Positions 8,158-17,949 of a stretch of 64,000 bases of DNA are shown one piece after another (position 1 is the stretch's first letter; each line of letters begins with the position of its first letter). Made by a program: the position numbers and the translations under genes. The stretch comes from JASHPR01 sp963842355 (GTDB lineage Bacteria > Actinomycetota > Actinomycetes > Streptosporangiales > Streptosporangiaceae): NCBI GenBank assembly GCA_963842355.1, contig CAWJGC010000010.1, positions 1 to 64,000 of the forward strand. Reading direction: 5' to 3'. The notes below the pieces were generated by a model that ran no database searches, was not told the origin of the DNA, and saw only the letters and a program-made list of their open reading frames with translations.

Positions 8158-9240
8158 CGCACGCTCAGCGCCGCCTGCCGGTAGCCGAGCTCGACCCGGA
8201 CCGCGGCCCCCGGCGCATGGCGTCCGGCGTTGGTCAGCGCCTCCTGCACGATGCGGTAGCAGCACAGCTCCGCCGAGGCGGGCAGCGGCCGCGGCCTGGC
8301 CGGCCACGGTCATCGTGACGTCCATTCCCGCCCGGACCGTCCGGCTCAGCAGGTCGTCCAGGTCGGCGAGCCGCGGGTGCGGCGCGGTTTCCGATCCTCC
8401 GCCGGGCGTCCGGAGCACGCCGAGCACCACCCGCAACTCGGTGAGCGCGGTACGCGCCTCGTCGGCGATCTCGCCGAAGGCGGCCTGGCCGGGACCCGGC
8501 AGGTCTGGGATGGCGTAGGGCGCGGTCGCGGCGCGGACCGCGATCATCGACACGTGATGCGCCACCACGTCGTGCAGCTCACGAGCGATCGAGGCCCGCT
8601 CCCGGGCGGCCACCTCGCTCTCGCTCAGGTGCCTGAGCCGCGCGGCGGTGGCCGCGTGCTCCGTCTCCGACTGCCGCCGGGCCCGCAACAACTCCCCCGC
8701 GCCCCAGGCCGCGACCACCGCCAGCGCCTCGGCGGCCGTCGCGTCCCACGGGGTCACGTTGCCGAGCAGGTCGAGCGTGGCCAGGAGGACGGCGATCTCC
8801 ATCGCCGTGACGGCCTGCACCGCACGGCGGCGCGGCAGCATGACCGGGCAGGCCGCCAGGGCGATCAGCCAGCCCGCCACCGCGGCCGCCGGCCAGGACA
8901 GCCGGGCGAAGACCACGAACACGGCGCTGGCCGTCAGCACCATGGCGATGGCCGGTCCCGGGTACCGCCGGATGACCGCGATCGGGACGGTGGCCAGCAG
9001 GCCCAGGAACCCCGTCAGGACGGCGCTCAGCGGTCCCGCCTGCGTGCTCGCCGCGAGCACCGCGGCCACGGCGAGCACCGCGGCCACGGCGACCGGGCCG
9101 GCCGGCCGCCGGAAGTCGGCGGCGAGCAGGGCCACCCCGCGCTCCACCAGCGAGCCCGGCCAGGAGGTACGTGGTCCCGCATCCCGGGTATTCCGGGCAT
9201 TCGGGGCGGGGTCAGTCAGGCGCGGCGCGGCTGAATCCAT
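8158..9240 (-). pseudogene. NarX-type sensor histidine kinase, truncated
   Basis: ATG 9240 follows GAGGTG. Several N-terminal membrane helices and the dimerisation/phosphoacceptor box ARELHDVVAHHVSMIAVRA (HisKA_3) are intact. Near 8285-8300 the frame shifts by one base; in the other frame the expected ELCCYRIVQEALTNAGRHAP (N box) continues to about 8158. There the rest of the ATPase domain (G1 and G2 boxes) and the start of the response regulator are deleted. The fused reading frame in the raw sequence (to 7702) is therefore an artefact of two-component-gene decay. Confidence 0.8.
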
Positions 9241-9314
9241 CACCTCACCAGCATGCACTGGCCGGTCGGGTACCCGCGTGCACCTGGCGACCCAGCCCAC
9301 CCCCTACCGGGGTA

Positions 9315-12300
9315 TCACCCGTAGAACAGGCGTTCCATCACGGCCCGCGCCCGCCGGGCGGCCCGGCGGTGATCCTGGACCAGGTCCTGTGACGCGTCCG
9401 GCGCGTACCCGAGCAGCCGCGCCACCGCGCCGAGTTCCGGCGGCGACGACGGAACCGTGTCCCCCGGGCGGCCGCGCACCAGCACGACCGCGTTCCTGAT
9501 CCGCGTGGCGAGCAGCCACGCCGTGGCCAGCGCCTCGGTGTCGGCCGCGTCGATCAGGCCCTCGCCGCGCGCGGCCTGCAGCGCCGCGATCGTGCGCGTG
9601 GTCCGCAGCGGGGGCACCTCGTGAGCGTGCCTGAGCTGAAAGAGCTGAGCCACCCACTCCACGTCGGTCAGGCCGCCCGGGCCGAGCTTGAGGTGCACCG
9701 CGGGATCGACCCCGCGGGGCATGCGTTCGGCTTCCATCCGGGCCTTGATCCTGCGGACCTCCCGGACGGAGGCCTCGCCCATCCCGCCGCGGGGATAGCG
9801 GAACTCGTCCGCCATGGCCGTGAACGCGGCGCCCACCGCGGCGTCGCCGGCGACGGGCTCGGCGCGCAGCAGGGCCTGTGCCTCCCACGGCGCCGACCAC
9901 CGCTGGTAGTAGGCCCGGTAGGAGGCGAGCGTCCGCACCAGCGGGCCCTGCCGGCCTTCCGGCCGCAGGCCCGCGTCGATGGGCAGCGCCGGGTCGGGAC
10001 CCGGACGGGCCAGCAGCCCGCGCAGTTCCTCGGCGACCGCGTGTGCCGCCCGGGTCGCGGCCTCCTCGTGGGCGCCGTCGTGCGGCTCGTGCACGAACAT
10101 CACGTCAGCGTCGCTCGCGTAGCCCATCTCGTGCCCGCCGAGCCTGCCCATGGCGATCACGCAGAGCCGGGTGGGCAGCGGGCCGCCCGCCTGCTCGACT
10201 TCCCTGGTGGCCGCGACCAGGGCGGCCCCGATCGTCACCGCGGCGACGGCGGTGAGGGCCTCGCCGGTCTCCTCGGGGCCCGACATTCCGAGCAGGTCGG
10301 CCGTGGCCGTGCGCAGCAGCTCCCGGCGGCGCAGCGCCAGCGCCGCCGCGACCGCGTCGGCTGCGGTGTCGTGCCTGCGCACGGCGGCGGCCGCGTCGGC
10401 GTGCTGGGCCGCGGCCGGCCTGGGCGCGAGCTGAGCGTCGTCGGCGAGCATCGCCACCGCGTCGGGCGCTCGCAGCAGCAGCCCGGTGGCGTACCGGCTG
10501 GACGCGAGCAGCCTGGCCATCCGCTGCGCCACCCTGGTGTCGTCCCTGAGCAGCCTCAGGTACCACGACGACTCCCCCAGTGCCTCGCTGACCTGGCGGA
10601 AGGCGAGCAGGCCCGCATCGGGCTGGGCCGCGTCGGCGAACCAGCCGAGCATCACCGGCAGCAGGGTCCGCTGGATCGCCGCCTTGCGCGACATGCCTGA
10701 CGTGAGGACCTGGATGTGCCGCAGCGCACCGGCCGGGTCCACGTAGCCGAGCGCCTCGAGCCGCGCCCGGGCGGCCTCCTGGGTCAGCCGGACCGCTTCT
10801 CCGGGCAGCCGGGCCACCGCTTCGAGCAGCGGCCGGTAGAACAGCTTCTCGTGCAGGCGCCTGGCCTGGCTGGCGTGCCGGCGCCACTGCGCGACGAGGT
10901 CGTCGGCGGGATCGCCGTGCGTCCTCCCGTCCGCGGTCGGCAGTCCGTCCCCCTCCATCCTCCGCAGGGCCCGGCCGACCTGGCGCAGCACGGCGGGGTC
11001 CTCGGGCAGCAGGTGCGTCCGCCGGAGCCTGCGTAGCTGGAGCAGGTGCTCGACGCTGCGCAGGAACCGGTAGGCGGCCCCCAGGCTGGCCGCGTCGTCA
11101 CGGCCGACGTAGCCCCCGCGGGCCAGCGCCGCGAGGGCGTCCAGGGTGGTTGCGGCGCGCAGCGTCTCGTCGGTGCGGCCGTGCACGAGCTGCAGCAACT
11201 GCACGGCGAACTCGATGTCCCGCAGGCCGCCGGGGCCGAGCTTGATCTCACGGCCGGCCTGGTCGGCGGGCAGGCTGCCGATCACCCGGCGCCGCATGGC
11301 CTGCACGTCCGCCACGAAGTTCTCGCGCTGGGCCGACTGCCAGACCATCGGCGCGAGCGCGGCCAGGTAGGCCCGGCCGAGATCGGCGTCACCCGCCACC
11401 GGCCTGGCCTTGAGCAGCGCCTGGAACTCCCAGGTCTTCGCCCAGCGCGCGTAGTAGGCGCGGTGGCTGGCCAGCGTCCGGACCAGCGGCCCGTCGCGGC
11501 CCTCCGGGCGGAGGTTGGGGTCGACGGGGAACAGGGCCTCCTCGGCCGCCGCGTCGGAGCAGGCCCGGATCATCCCCGTCGCCAGCCGGGTGGCCGTGCG
11601 CAGCGCCGCGGTCTCGCCGCCAGACCCGCCCTGCCCGGCCGCCGCCCCGCCCTGCCCGGCCGCCGCCCCGCCCTGCCCGGCGGCCGCCCCGCCCTCCCCG
11701 GGCTCGGCCACGAAGATCACGTCCACGTCGCTGGCGTAGTTGAGCTCCCGGCCGCCGCACTTGCCCATCGCGATGACCGCGAGCCGGACCGGCGCGGAGC
11801 CCGGCGGCAACTGGGATCGCGCGATGGCCAGCGCCGCCTCGAGCGCGGCCGCCGCCAGGTCTGCGAGCTCGGCCGTGACCTCGGCCAGGCTCCCGGCCCC
11901 GGTGAGGTCCCGGCCGGCCAGGTTCAGCAGCCGCCGCCGGTAGCCGATGCGCAGCGCGGTCTGCGGGTCGGTGGCTCCCTGGACGGGCTGCGCTACCGGC
12001 TCGTGATCATCGGGCCGGGCCCCGACCGCGGCCAGCAGTTCCCGGCGTAGCTCGCCGGCCGCCGGCCGCCGCAGCGCCTCCGGGCCGTACAGCACCTTCC
12101 AGTCACCGGGGTGGCGGGCCAGATGACCGCCGAGGGCGGCGCTGACCCCGAGCACCCCGATCAGGCGGTCGCGGAAACCTGGGTCGGCGCGCAGGGCGGC
12201 GCGCCGTTCCGCATCGTGTGGCAGCCGCGCCAGGCTGGCCAGAGCGAGGTCGGGATCGGCCGCCGCGGCGAGCGCTCCGAGCACGGCGGAGTCGGCCTCA

Positions 12301-12404
12301 GCCGTGTCGAGCACGAGATCCTCGGTGATCAGCTGCTCCGCCCGCGCCGTGTCGGCGAAACCCATCACGGCTAGCTGGCCGGCCAGGGTCGTCCCGCGCG
12401 ACAT
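9315..12404 (-). CDS. glnE: Glutamine synthetase adenylyltransferase/deadenylase
   Basis: 1029 residues from ATG 12404, which has AGGGG at ideal spacing; an overlapping GTG at 12410 abuts that motif. Two nucleotidyltransferase halves: the N-terminal deadenylylase motif GKCGGRELNYASDVDVIF and the C-terminal adenylyltransferase motif GRLGGHEMGYASDADVMF, each followed by its helical domain. It attaches AMP to, and removes it from, a tyrosine of glutamine synthetase to tune nitrogen assimilation. The synteny glnE next to glnA2 is typical of actinobacteria. Odd feature: three copies of a seven-residue GGAAAGQ repeat (residues about 238-258) just after the first active site. Confidence 0.97.
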   Translation of the reverse strand: MSRGTTLAGQLAVMGFADTARAEQLITEDLVLDTAEADSAVLGALAAAADPDLALASLARLPHDAERRAALRADPGFRDRLIGVLGVSAALGGHLARHPGDWKVLYGPEALRRPAAGELRRELLAAVGARPDDHEPVAQPVQGATDPQTALRIGYRRRLLNLAGRDLTGAGSLAEVTAELADLAAAALEAALAIARSQLPPGSAPVRLAVIAMGKCGGRELNYASDVDVIFVAEPGEGGAAAGQGGAAAGQGGAAAGQGGSGGETAALRTATRLATGMIRACSDAAAEEALFPVDPNLRPEGRDGPLVRTLASHRAYYARWAKTWEFQALLKARPVAGDADLGRAYLAALAPMVWQSAQRENFVADVQAMRRRVIGSLPADQAGREIKLGPGGLRDIEFAVQLLQLVHGRTDETLRAATTLDALAALARGGYVGRDDAASLGAAYRFLRSVEHLLQLRRLRRTHLLPEDPAVLRQVGRALRRMEGDGLPTADGRTHGDPADDLVAQWRRHASQARRLHEKLFYRPLLEAVARLPGEAVRLTQEAARARLEALGYVDPAGALRHIQVLTSGMSRKAAIQRTLLPVMLGWFADAAQPDAGLLAFRQVSEALGESSWYLRLLRDDTRVAQRMARLLASSRYATGLLLRAPDAVAMLADDAQLAPRPAAAQHADAAAAVRRHDTAADAVAAALALRRRELLRTATADLLGMSGPEETGEALTAVAAVTIGAALVAATREVEQAGGPLPTRLCVIAMGRLGGHEMGYASDADVMFVHEPHDGAHEEAATRAAHAVAEELRGLLARPGPDPALPIDAGLRPEGRQGPLVRTLASYRAYYQRWSAPWEAQALLRAEPVAGDAAVGAAFTAMADEFRYPRGGMGEASVREVRRIKARMEAERMPRGVDPAVHLKLGPGGLTDVEWVAQLFQLRHAHEVPPLRTTRTIAALQAARGEGLIDAADTEALATAWLLATRIRNAVVLVRGRPGDTVPSSPPELGAVARLLGYAPDASQDLVQDHRRAARRARAVMERLFYG
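11629..11691 (-). repeat. Three 21-bp tandem units inside glnE
   Basis: Three copies of a 21-base unit (11629-11649, 11650-11670, 11671-11691; the third differs slightly) encode GGAAAGQ three times in frame. The repeat lengthens the loop after the deadenylylase motif and is likely to vary in copy number between strains. Confidence 0.9.
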
Positions 12405-12632
12405 GCTCACCCCTGCACGGTAGCGACCCGCCGGGCGTCCCGCCGACCGGCGCTCGCCTCAACCGGGCGGCCATACCGCGGGGCAAACCAGAACCTGGAC
12501 CTCTCCGGGAGCAATCAGCGGGTCGCCGGACCAATCCTTGCATGTCAGGCCATCGGCGGCCGATATCCTCGACCTCAACAGCGGTGATGGCTATCCGCAT
12601 CAGCGAGCTCGAGCACTAGGCGGACGGACAGC

Positions 12633-13619
12633 GTGAACGATGACATCCGGGAGACCATGGCCCCGCTGATCGACGCCGTGTCGAGAGCCTGGGAGCAGGT
12701 GGTCCGGCAGGTGGACGAGGTCCTGGGCTGGTCGCCCGGCACGCCGCCCGGCCAGCGCGGGTCCCCGGCGGTCATGGCCGACGGCGAGCTGGGGGAGGCC
12801 ATGCTCGCGATCGCGTTCAGGCTGATCGACACCATCGATCCGGTCCGCCTGGCCGCCTTTCCCGTCGCCAGCGATCCGCGCTGGCGCTTCAACGTCCCGG
12901 CCACGGTCGAGTCGCACGTGAGGGCCATGTTCACCGAGGCATCCCACGCCTTCAGCCTGGCGGTCGTCGGCCTGCGAGATCATGCCTCGCTGGCCGCCCT
13001 CGCCGCCGTCGGGCGGCTCGCCGACATCCTGGTGCGGGCCCGGTGGCTGCTGCAGCCGCCCGAGGAGCCGTTGCGCCGCGAGCGCGGCTACGCCCTCACC
13101 GCCGAGGCGATCGCCTGGTTCCAGGAGATGGGCGACCGAAGCGCCGAGGCCGGCGGTGCCGACCAGATCGACCTGCCCGGCGAGATCGCGGACCGGGCCA
13201 CCACCATGGAGGCCAAGCTCGCCGAGCTCAGGGAGGAAGACGGGGTCGAGGCCGCACGGGTGCCGAAGCGCCGCAAGCTGTTCGAGGCCTACCTGCCGGG
13301 CAGCGGCCTCACCCTGTTCGCGCTGTCCTCCGCGGCCGCCTCGCGCCCCGGCGTCATGCCCTCCGCGCTGTTCTATGCCGAGCCGGGTACCGGCAACGCG
13401 ATCTACAACTTCCAGCGGCTCCACCTCACCCGGGCGTACTGGCTGGCCCAGGCGATCACCCTGTACGCGGACTTCTGCGATGCCGCCGCGCCCGTTCTCG
13501 GGCAGCACGACTGGGAAGAGATCATCGCTACCGCCGAGGCCAGGCTCCGCCCCTTCAGCGAGGAGGCCGACCGGCGCTACCAGCAGCGCCTGCACCGCGG
13601 CATGCACCCCGGCCTGTGA
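12633..13619 (+). CDS. Conserved helical protein of unknown function
   Basis: 328 residues from GTG 12633. It is largely alpha-helical and soluble with no signal peptide. Recognisable patterns include AWEQVVRQVDEVLGW, the RRERGYALTAEAIAWFQEMG region and a C-terminal ALFYAEPGTGNAIYNFQRLH segment. The layout recalls DUF5677-like proteins but the match is not firm. It sits between glnE and glnA2 facing glnA2 convergently, an unusual place because these two are often nearer neighbours. Confidence 0.7.
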   Translation: MNDDIRETMAPLIDAVSRAWEQVVRQVDEVLGWSPGTPPGQRGSPAVMADGELGEAMLAIAFRLIDTIDPVRLAAFPVASDPRWRFNVPATVESHVRAMFTEASHAFSLAVVGLRDHASLAALAAVGRLADILVRARWLLQPPEEPLRRERGYALTAEAIAWFQEMGDRSAEAGGADQIDLPGEIADRATTMEAKLAELREEDGVEAARVPKRRKLFEAYLPGSGLTLFALSSAAASRPGVMPSALFYAEPGTGNAIYNFQRLHLTRAYWLAQAITLYADFCDAAAPVLGQHDWEEIIATAEARLRPFSEEADRRYQQRLHRGMHPGL

Positions 13620-13680
13620 CACCGGGGCATCCCGCGCAGTCCGCGCCTCCACCCTGGCCGGTAACCCGGCGGGTGAGCGC

Positions 13681-15039
13681 TCAGAGCGCGCCGAGGTAGC
13701 GTCCAAGCTCGAAGTCCGTGACCTGGCGGCGGTAGTCCTGCCATTCCGTGCGCTTGTTCCGCAGGAAGAAGTCGAAGACGTGCTCGCCGAGCGTCTCCGC
13801 GACCAGTTCGCTGCCCTCCATGACGTTGCAGGCGTCCGACAGGCTCTGCGGCAGCGGCGTGATGCCCAGCGCGCGCCGCTCGGCCGGGGTGAGCGCCCAT
13901 ACGTCGTCCTCGGCGCCGGGCGGCAGTTCGTAGTCGGCCTCGATCCCCTTGAGGCCGGCCGCCAGGATCACCGCGAACGCCAGGTAGGGGTTGCAGGCCG
14001 AGTCGATCGAGCGGAACTCCACCCGGGTGGCGTTCCCCTTCTGCGGCTTGTACATCGGCACCCGGACCAGCGCCGACCGGTTGTTGTGCCCCCAGCACAC
14101 GTAGGCGGGCGCCTCTCCGCCCGCGCCGGCGATCCACTCGGGCCCGCCCCAGATCCGCTTGTAGGAGTTGACCCACTGGTTGCACACCGCGGTGATCTCC
14201 GCCGCGTGGGTGAGCACCCCGGCGATGAACGCGCGGCCCAGCTTGGAGAGCTGGAACTCCGCACCGGGCTCGTAGAAAACGTTCCGGTCGCCCTCGAACA
14301 GCGACATGTGCGTGTGCATGCCCGAGCCGGGATGCTCGGTGAACGGCTTCGGCATGAACGTGGCGTAGACCCCTTGGTCCAGCGCGACCTCCTTCATCGC
14401 CAGCCGGAACGCCATGATGTTGTCCGCGGTGGTGAGCGCGTCGGCGTAGCGCAGGTCGATCTCCTGCTGGCCGGGCGCGCCCTCGTGGTGGCTGAACTCG
14501 ACCGAGATCCCCATCCTCTCCAGCATCACGATCGCGCTGCGCCGGAAATCGTGCGCGATCGTGTGCGGTGTGTGGTCGAAGTAGCCGCCGGCGTCGATCG
14601 GCTGCGGCTTCACCCCGGGTTCCGGCTTCTCGCGCAGCAGGAAGAACTCGATCTCGGGATGCGTGTAGAACGTGAAGCCGAGGTTGGCGGCGCGGCCGAG
14701 AGCCCGTTTGAGCACGTGACGGGGGTCGGCGTAGGACGGCGACCCGTCCGGCATCAAGATGTCGCAGAACATCCGGCCGACCGCCGCCTCGCCGCGCAGC
14801 GGCATGAGCTGGAACGTCGAGGGGTCCGGCTTGGCGATCATGTCTGCCTCGTAGACCCGGGCGAAGCCCTCGATGGCCGAGCCGTCGAAGCCGATGCCCT
14901 CTGCGAACGCGCCTTCGAGCTCGGCCGGGGCGACCGCCACCGACTTCAGGTAGCCGAGCACGTCCGTGAACCACAGCCGGACAAAACGAACGTCACGCTC
15001 CTCGAGCGTGCGTAGCACGAATTCTTCCTGCCTATCCAC
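13681..15039 (-). CDS. glnA2: Type I glutamine synthetase, GlnA2 class
   Basis: 452 residues when started at GTG 15039 (MDRQEEFVLRTLEERD), which matches GlnA2 N-termini; the longer frame to 15189 adds 50 unrelated residues. Landmarks: ferredoxin-like N-terminal beta-grasp domain (RFVRLWFTDVLGYLK), EGIGFDGSAIEGFA latch, HPEIEFFLL metal ligands, GSGMHTHMS ATP/glutamate loop, and YKRIWGGPEW. It makes glutamine from glutamate, ammonia and ATP as a dodecamer. GlnA2 is usually non-essential beside GlnA1, which is not in this window. A tyrosine near the C-terminus (DYELPP) lies where GlnA1 is adenylylated; whether GlnE modifies it cannot be told. Confidence 0.95.
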   Translation of the reverse strand: MDRQEEFVLRTLEERDVRFVRLWFTDVLGYLKSVAVAPAELEGAFAEGIGFDGSAIEGFARVYEADMIAKPDPSTFQLMPLRGEAAVGRMFCDILMPDGSPSYADPRHVLKRALGRAANLGFTFYTHPEIEFFLLREKPEPGVKPQPIDAGGYFDHTPHTIAHDFRRSAIVMLERMGISVEFSHHEGAPGQQEIDLRYADALTTADNIMAFRLAMKEVALDQGVYATFMPKPFTEHPGSGMHTHMSLFEGDRNVFYEPGAEFQLSKLGRAFIAGVLTHAAEITAVCNQWVNSYKRIWGGPEWIAGAGGEAPAYVCWGHNNRSALVRVPMYKPQKGNATRVEFRSIDSACNPYLAFAVILAAGLKGIEADYELPPGAEDDVWALTPAERRALGITPLPQSLSDACNVMEGSELVAETLGEHVFDFFLRNKRTEWQDYRRQVTDFELGRYLGAL

Positions 15040-15190
15040 CCCGACAGTTTGCCCGCCCCGTGTTTCCGGCACGTTAACGCCCCGCTTCCCGCCGAGCGAG
15101 CCGCCGGCGAACCGGGTGGCGACGGCGCGCAGGGTGGGCCTTCCGCCGGGACACCCGTTCGGACGCCGCCATAGACAAGCCACTATCAAT

Positions 15191-15209
15191 CTGATATCAT
15201 ATTAATCAG
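15191..15209. promoter_or_regulatory. AT-rich inverted repeat between divergent genes
   Basis: CTGAT (15191-15195) and ATCAG (15205-15209) flank a 9-base AT-rich spacer in the divergent glnA2/15252 gap. It is one of few AT-rich spots in this backbone and may hold a -10 element or operator. Confidence 0.3.
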
Positions 15210-15251
15210 TGATCGGGTGGCCAGCATCACGGTCCGCAGGAGGCGATCCCG

Positions 15252-15539
15252 ATGAACGCACCCAACGACAACACCGCTGCCAAGGGCCTGCGCGGGTGGT
15301 GGGCATCTCCCCCGCGATCCGGCATGCAACGCCTGATCGTGCCCTATGAGTACCGCCACCTCCGCGTCTTTGGGGCCGGGCGTATTGCCGGCGGCATTGT
15401 CGCGGCCGCCGCGGGCGTCGTGTGCCTCTCGTACGGCGTCTACGCATGGTCAGCCTTCTTCCTGGTTCTCGGGGCGCTGAATCTCGCGGGTGGCTGCTGG
15501 TACCTCACGATCGCTCGCCCCGCGTCGGCCCGAACCTGA
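15252..15539 (+). CDS. Small two-helix membrane protein
   Basis: 95 residues, ATG 15252 with AGGAGG about 9 bases upstream. A cytoplasmic-looking N-terminus (MQRLIVPYEYRHLRVFG) precedes two hydrophobic helices (about 41-63 and 66-86). Similar small membrane proteins are common beside actinobacterial housekeeping genes, without assigned function. Divergent from glnA2. Confidence 0.75.
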   Translation: MNAPNDNTAAKGLRGWWASPPRSGMQRLIVPYEYRHLRVFGAGRIAGGIVAAAAGVVCLSYGVYAWSAFFLVLGALNLAGGCWYLTIARPASART

Positions 15540-15702
15540 GCCTGGTCAGCTGATCTGTTCGGCCAGACTTCGTCGGCTACGGCGGCCGGCCAGACCACCG
15601 GCTACCCGGCCGGCGCTCCAGCGCCCGGGCGGCCTGCCGTGGCCCATGATCAACATTCGGAACCGGCGCGGCCGGCCGGGCTAAGCTGGGGAGGTGCCCA
15701 GA

Positions 15703-17502
15703 ATGCGCATTGCCCTGGCCCAGGTCGACGCCACCGTCGGGGACCTGGCGGGCAACTTGGACCTCATTGTCGAGTGGACCAGGCGCGCCGCTGGACAGGG
15801 CGCGAGGCTGGTCGTGTTCCCGGAGATGATGCTGACCGGCTATCCGGTGGAGGATCTGGCCCTGCGCGCGTCGTTCGTGGACGCCTCGATCGCCGCGCTG
15901 GCGACCACCGCGGAGCGGCTGGCCGCCGAGGGGCTGGGCGGCATGGCCGTGGTGACCGGGTACCTGGACCACAAGACCGGGATGCGGCCCCGCGTCGGGC
16001 TGCCCGCCGGGGCGCCGCTCGACGCCGCGGCGCTGCTGCACGACGGCGCGGTCGTGGTGCGGTCGGCCAAGCACCACCTGCCGAACTACGGGGTCTTCGA
16101 CGAGTACCGGTACTTCGTGCCGGGCGATGTCCTGCCCGTGATCCGGATGCGCTCGGACGACGGAAACCCGGTGGACGTCGCGATCGCGATCTGCGAGGAC
16201 CTGTGGCAGGACGGCGGCCCGGTCACCGTCACCTGCACGGCCGGCGCGGGCCTGCTGGTGGTGCCCAACGCCTCGCCGTACGAGCGCGGCAAGGACGACA
16301 CCCGCCTGGAACTGGTCGAGCGCCGGGCCCGCGAGGCGGGCGCCACGCTGGCCTACGTGAACATGGTGGGCGGTCAGGACGAGCTGGTGTTCGACGGCGA
16401 CTCGATCATCGTGGACCGTTCCGGAGCGCTGATAGCCCGGGGTCCCCAGTTCGAGGAGGCCCTGGTCGTCGCCGACCTGGACCTGGCCCCGGCCGCGCCG
16501 GCCCGGTGTCCCGCCGAGACCCCGGTCGACGCCCGGGACGGCACGATGATCACCGTCCGCAGGCTCGAACTCCCCGGCGCAGCCGCCCCGCAGTCCGCAG
16601 CCGCCCCGCAGCCGCCGGCGACCTGGCCTCGGCTGACCGATCTCGGGGAGGTCTACGCGGCCCTGGTCACCGGCGTCCGGGACTACGTGCGCAAGAACGG
16701 GTTCGGCTCGGTGATCCTGGGCCTGTCCGGCGGCATCGACTCGGCGCTGACCGCGACGATCGCGGCCGACGCGATCGGCCCCGACCGGGTGCACGTGGTG
16801 CTGATGCCCAGCTGCTACTCCTCGGAACACTCCGTCGGCGACGCCGAGGACCTGGCCAAGCGCCAGGGCCTGCAGGCCCGGACCGTGCCGATCCGGCCCA
16901 TGGTCGACGCGTTCCAGGCGGAGCTTGACCTCACCGGCCTCGCGGCGGAGAACCTGCAGGCCAGGATCCGTGGCCTGATCCTCATGTCGCTGTCCAACGC
17001 CGACGGGCACCTGGTCCTCACGACCGGCAACAAGAGCGAGCTGGCCACCGGCTACTCCACGCTCTACGGCGACTCGGCCGGGGGGTTCGCGCCGATCAAG
17101 GACGTCCTCAAGACGCTGGTCTGGGAGCTGGCGCGGTGGCGCAACCAGCAGGCGGAGAGCCGGGGCGAGACGCCCCCGATCCCGGAGAACTCGATCACCA
17201 AGCCGCCGAGCGCCGAACTGGCCCCCGGTCAGCTCGACACCGATTCGCTGCCGGACTACGCGGTGCTCGACGCGCTGCTCGACGACTACGTGGAGCGTGA
17301 TCTCGGAGCCGCCGAACTGGTCGCGGCCGGGCACGACCCCGCCCTCGTGGACCGGGTCATCCAGATGGTGGACCGCGCGGAGTACAAGCGCAGGCAGTAC
17401 CCCCCGGGCCCCAAGATCACGGGGAAGAACTTCGGCCGGGACCGGCGCCTGCCGATCACCAGCCGCTGGCGCGAGCCGCTCCGCTCGGCCCCGGGCGGCT
17501 AG
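15703..17502 (+). CDS. nadE: Glutamine-dependent NAD+ synthetase
   Basis: 599 residues from ATG 15703 (GGGGAGG 8 bases before); a GTG at 15694 overlaps the Shine-Dalgarno. The N-terminal nitrilase-type glutaminase has Glu in VVFPEMMLTGYP, Lys in SAKHHLPNYG and Cys in AICEDLW. The C-terminal synthetase has the PP-loop LGLSGGIDSALTA and TGNKSELATGY. It amidates nicotinic acid adenine dinucleotide to NAD+, with ammonia channelled from glutamine. A low-complexity AAAPQ/SAAAPQ linker joins the domains. Length and architecture fit the actinobacterial NadE type. Confidence 0.97.
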   Translation: MRIALAQVDATVGDLAGNLDLIVEWTRRAAGQGARLVVFPEMMLTGYPVEDLALRASFVDASIAALATTAERLAAEGLGGMAVVTGYLDHKTGMRPRVGLPAGAPLDAAALLHDGAVVVRSAKHHLPNYGVFDEYRYFVPGDVLPVIRMRSDDGNPVDVAIAICEDLWQDGGPVTVTCTAGAGLLVVPNASPYERGKDDTRLELVERRAREAGATLAYVNMVGGQDELVFDGDSIIVDRSGALIARGPQFEEALVVADLDLAPAAPARCPAETPVDARDGTMITVRRLELPGAAAPQSAAAPQPPATWPRLTDLGEVYAALVTGVRDYVRKNGFGSVILGLSGGIDSALTATIAADAIGPDRVHVVLMPSCYSSEHSVGDAEDLAKRQGLQARTVPIRPMVDAFQAELDLTGLAAENLQARIRGLILMSLSNADGHLVLTTGNKSELATGYSTLYGDSAGGFAPIKDVLKTLVWELARWRNQQAESRGETPPIPENSITKPPSAELAPGQLDTDSLPDYAVLDALLDDYVERDLGAAELVAAGHDPALVDRVIQMVDRAEYKRRQYPPGPKITGKNFGRDRRLPITSRWREPLRSAPGG

Positions 17503-17575
17503 TCACGATGGCTGTCGCGGTGGTCAGCGCGGCCGGCGAGGCCGCGCTGTAGGCCCGCTGCGGCCCGGAGACTCA

Positions 17576-17860
17576 TCAATCCCTTGGCGAATTGACGGCT
17601 TGACAGTCTGCCCAGAAATCCTGCTCCTTGGACAATCTTGTCAATGTCCCTGCAATGAATTGTGACGCCCGGAAAAGGACGGCAGCATATATCCTGTCGC
17701 TATTGGCATGCTCACGGATCACGCGCTCGGAGAATCGGTGCATGATGACCGCCTGCCCGTCCACGCTAACGGTTGCCAGTGACGCCTCGATAAGTTGCTC
17801 GAGAGCTGCATCTATGCTGGCCCGGTCAACTTTGCGTCCGGCGCCCAGAAGCCATCTCAC
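17576..17860 (-). pseudogene. Fragment of NB-ARC/STAND TPR protein
   Basis: 94 codons, AT-richer than the flanking nadE. The sequence (WLLGAGRKVDRASIDAALEQ, ASLATVSVDGQAVIMHRF, ERVIREH) matches the winged-helix/helical segment that follows the NB-ARC nucleotide-binding domain and precedes TPRs in actinobacterial STAND proteins. The ATPase domain upstream and the TPRs downstream are absent. I treat it as a relic left after most of the gene was deleted, although the frame does start with ATG. Confidence 0.6.
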
Positions 17861-17949
17861 GCCCTTGAGACTACCGTGGACCTGTGAACCTGGCCCGGCA
17901 GTGAGCCGGCCAGGACTGGCCGGCCGCTCGCAGTCGTCATGGAGGTCGC

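Noticed and set aside
7702..9300. 532-codon ORF as a hybrid kinase-regulator
   Set aside because: It lacks the kinase ATP-binding domain and regulator ends and needs a frameshift to recover either; it is a chance join of two remnants.
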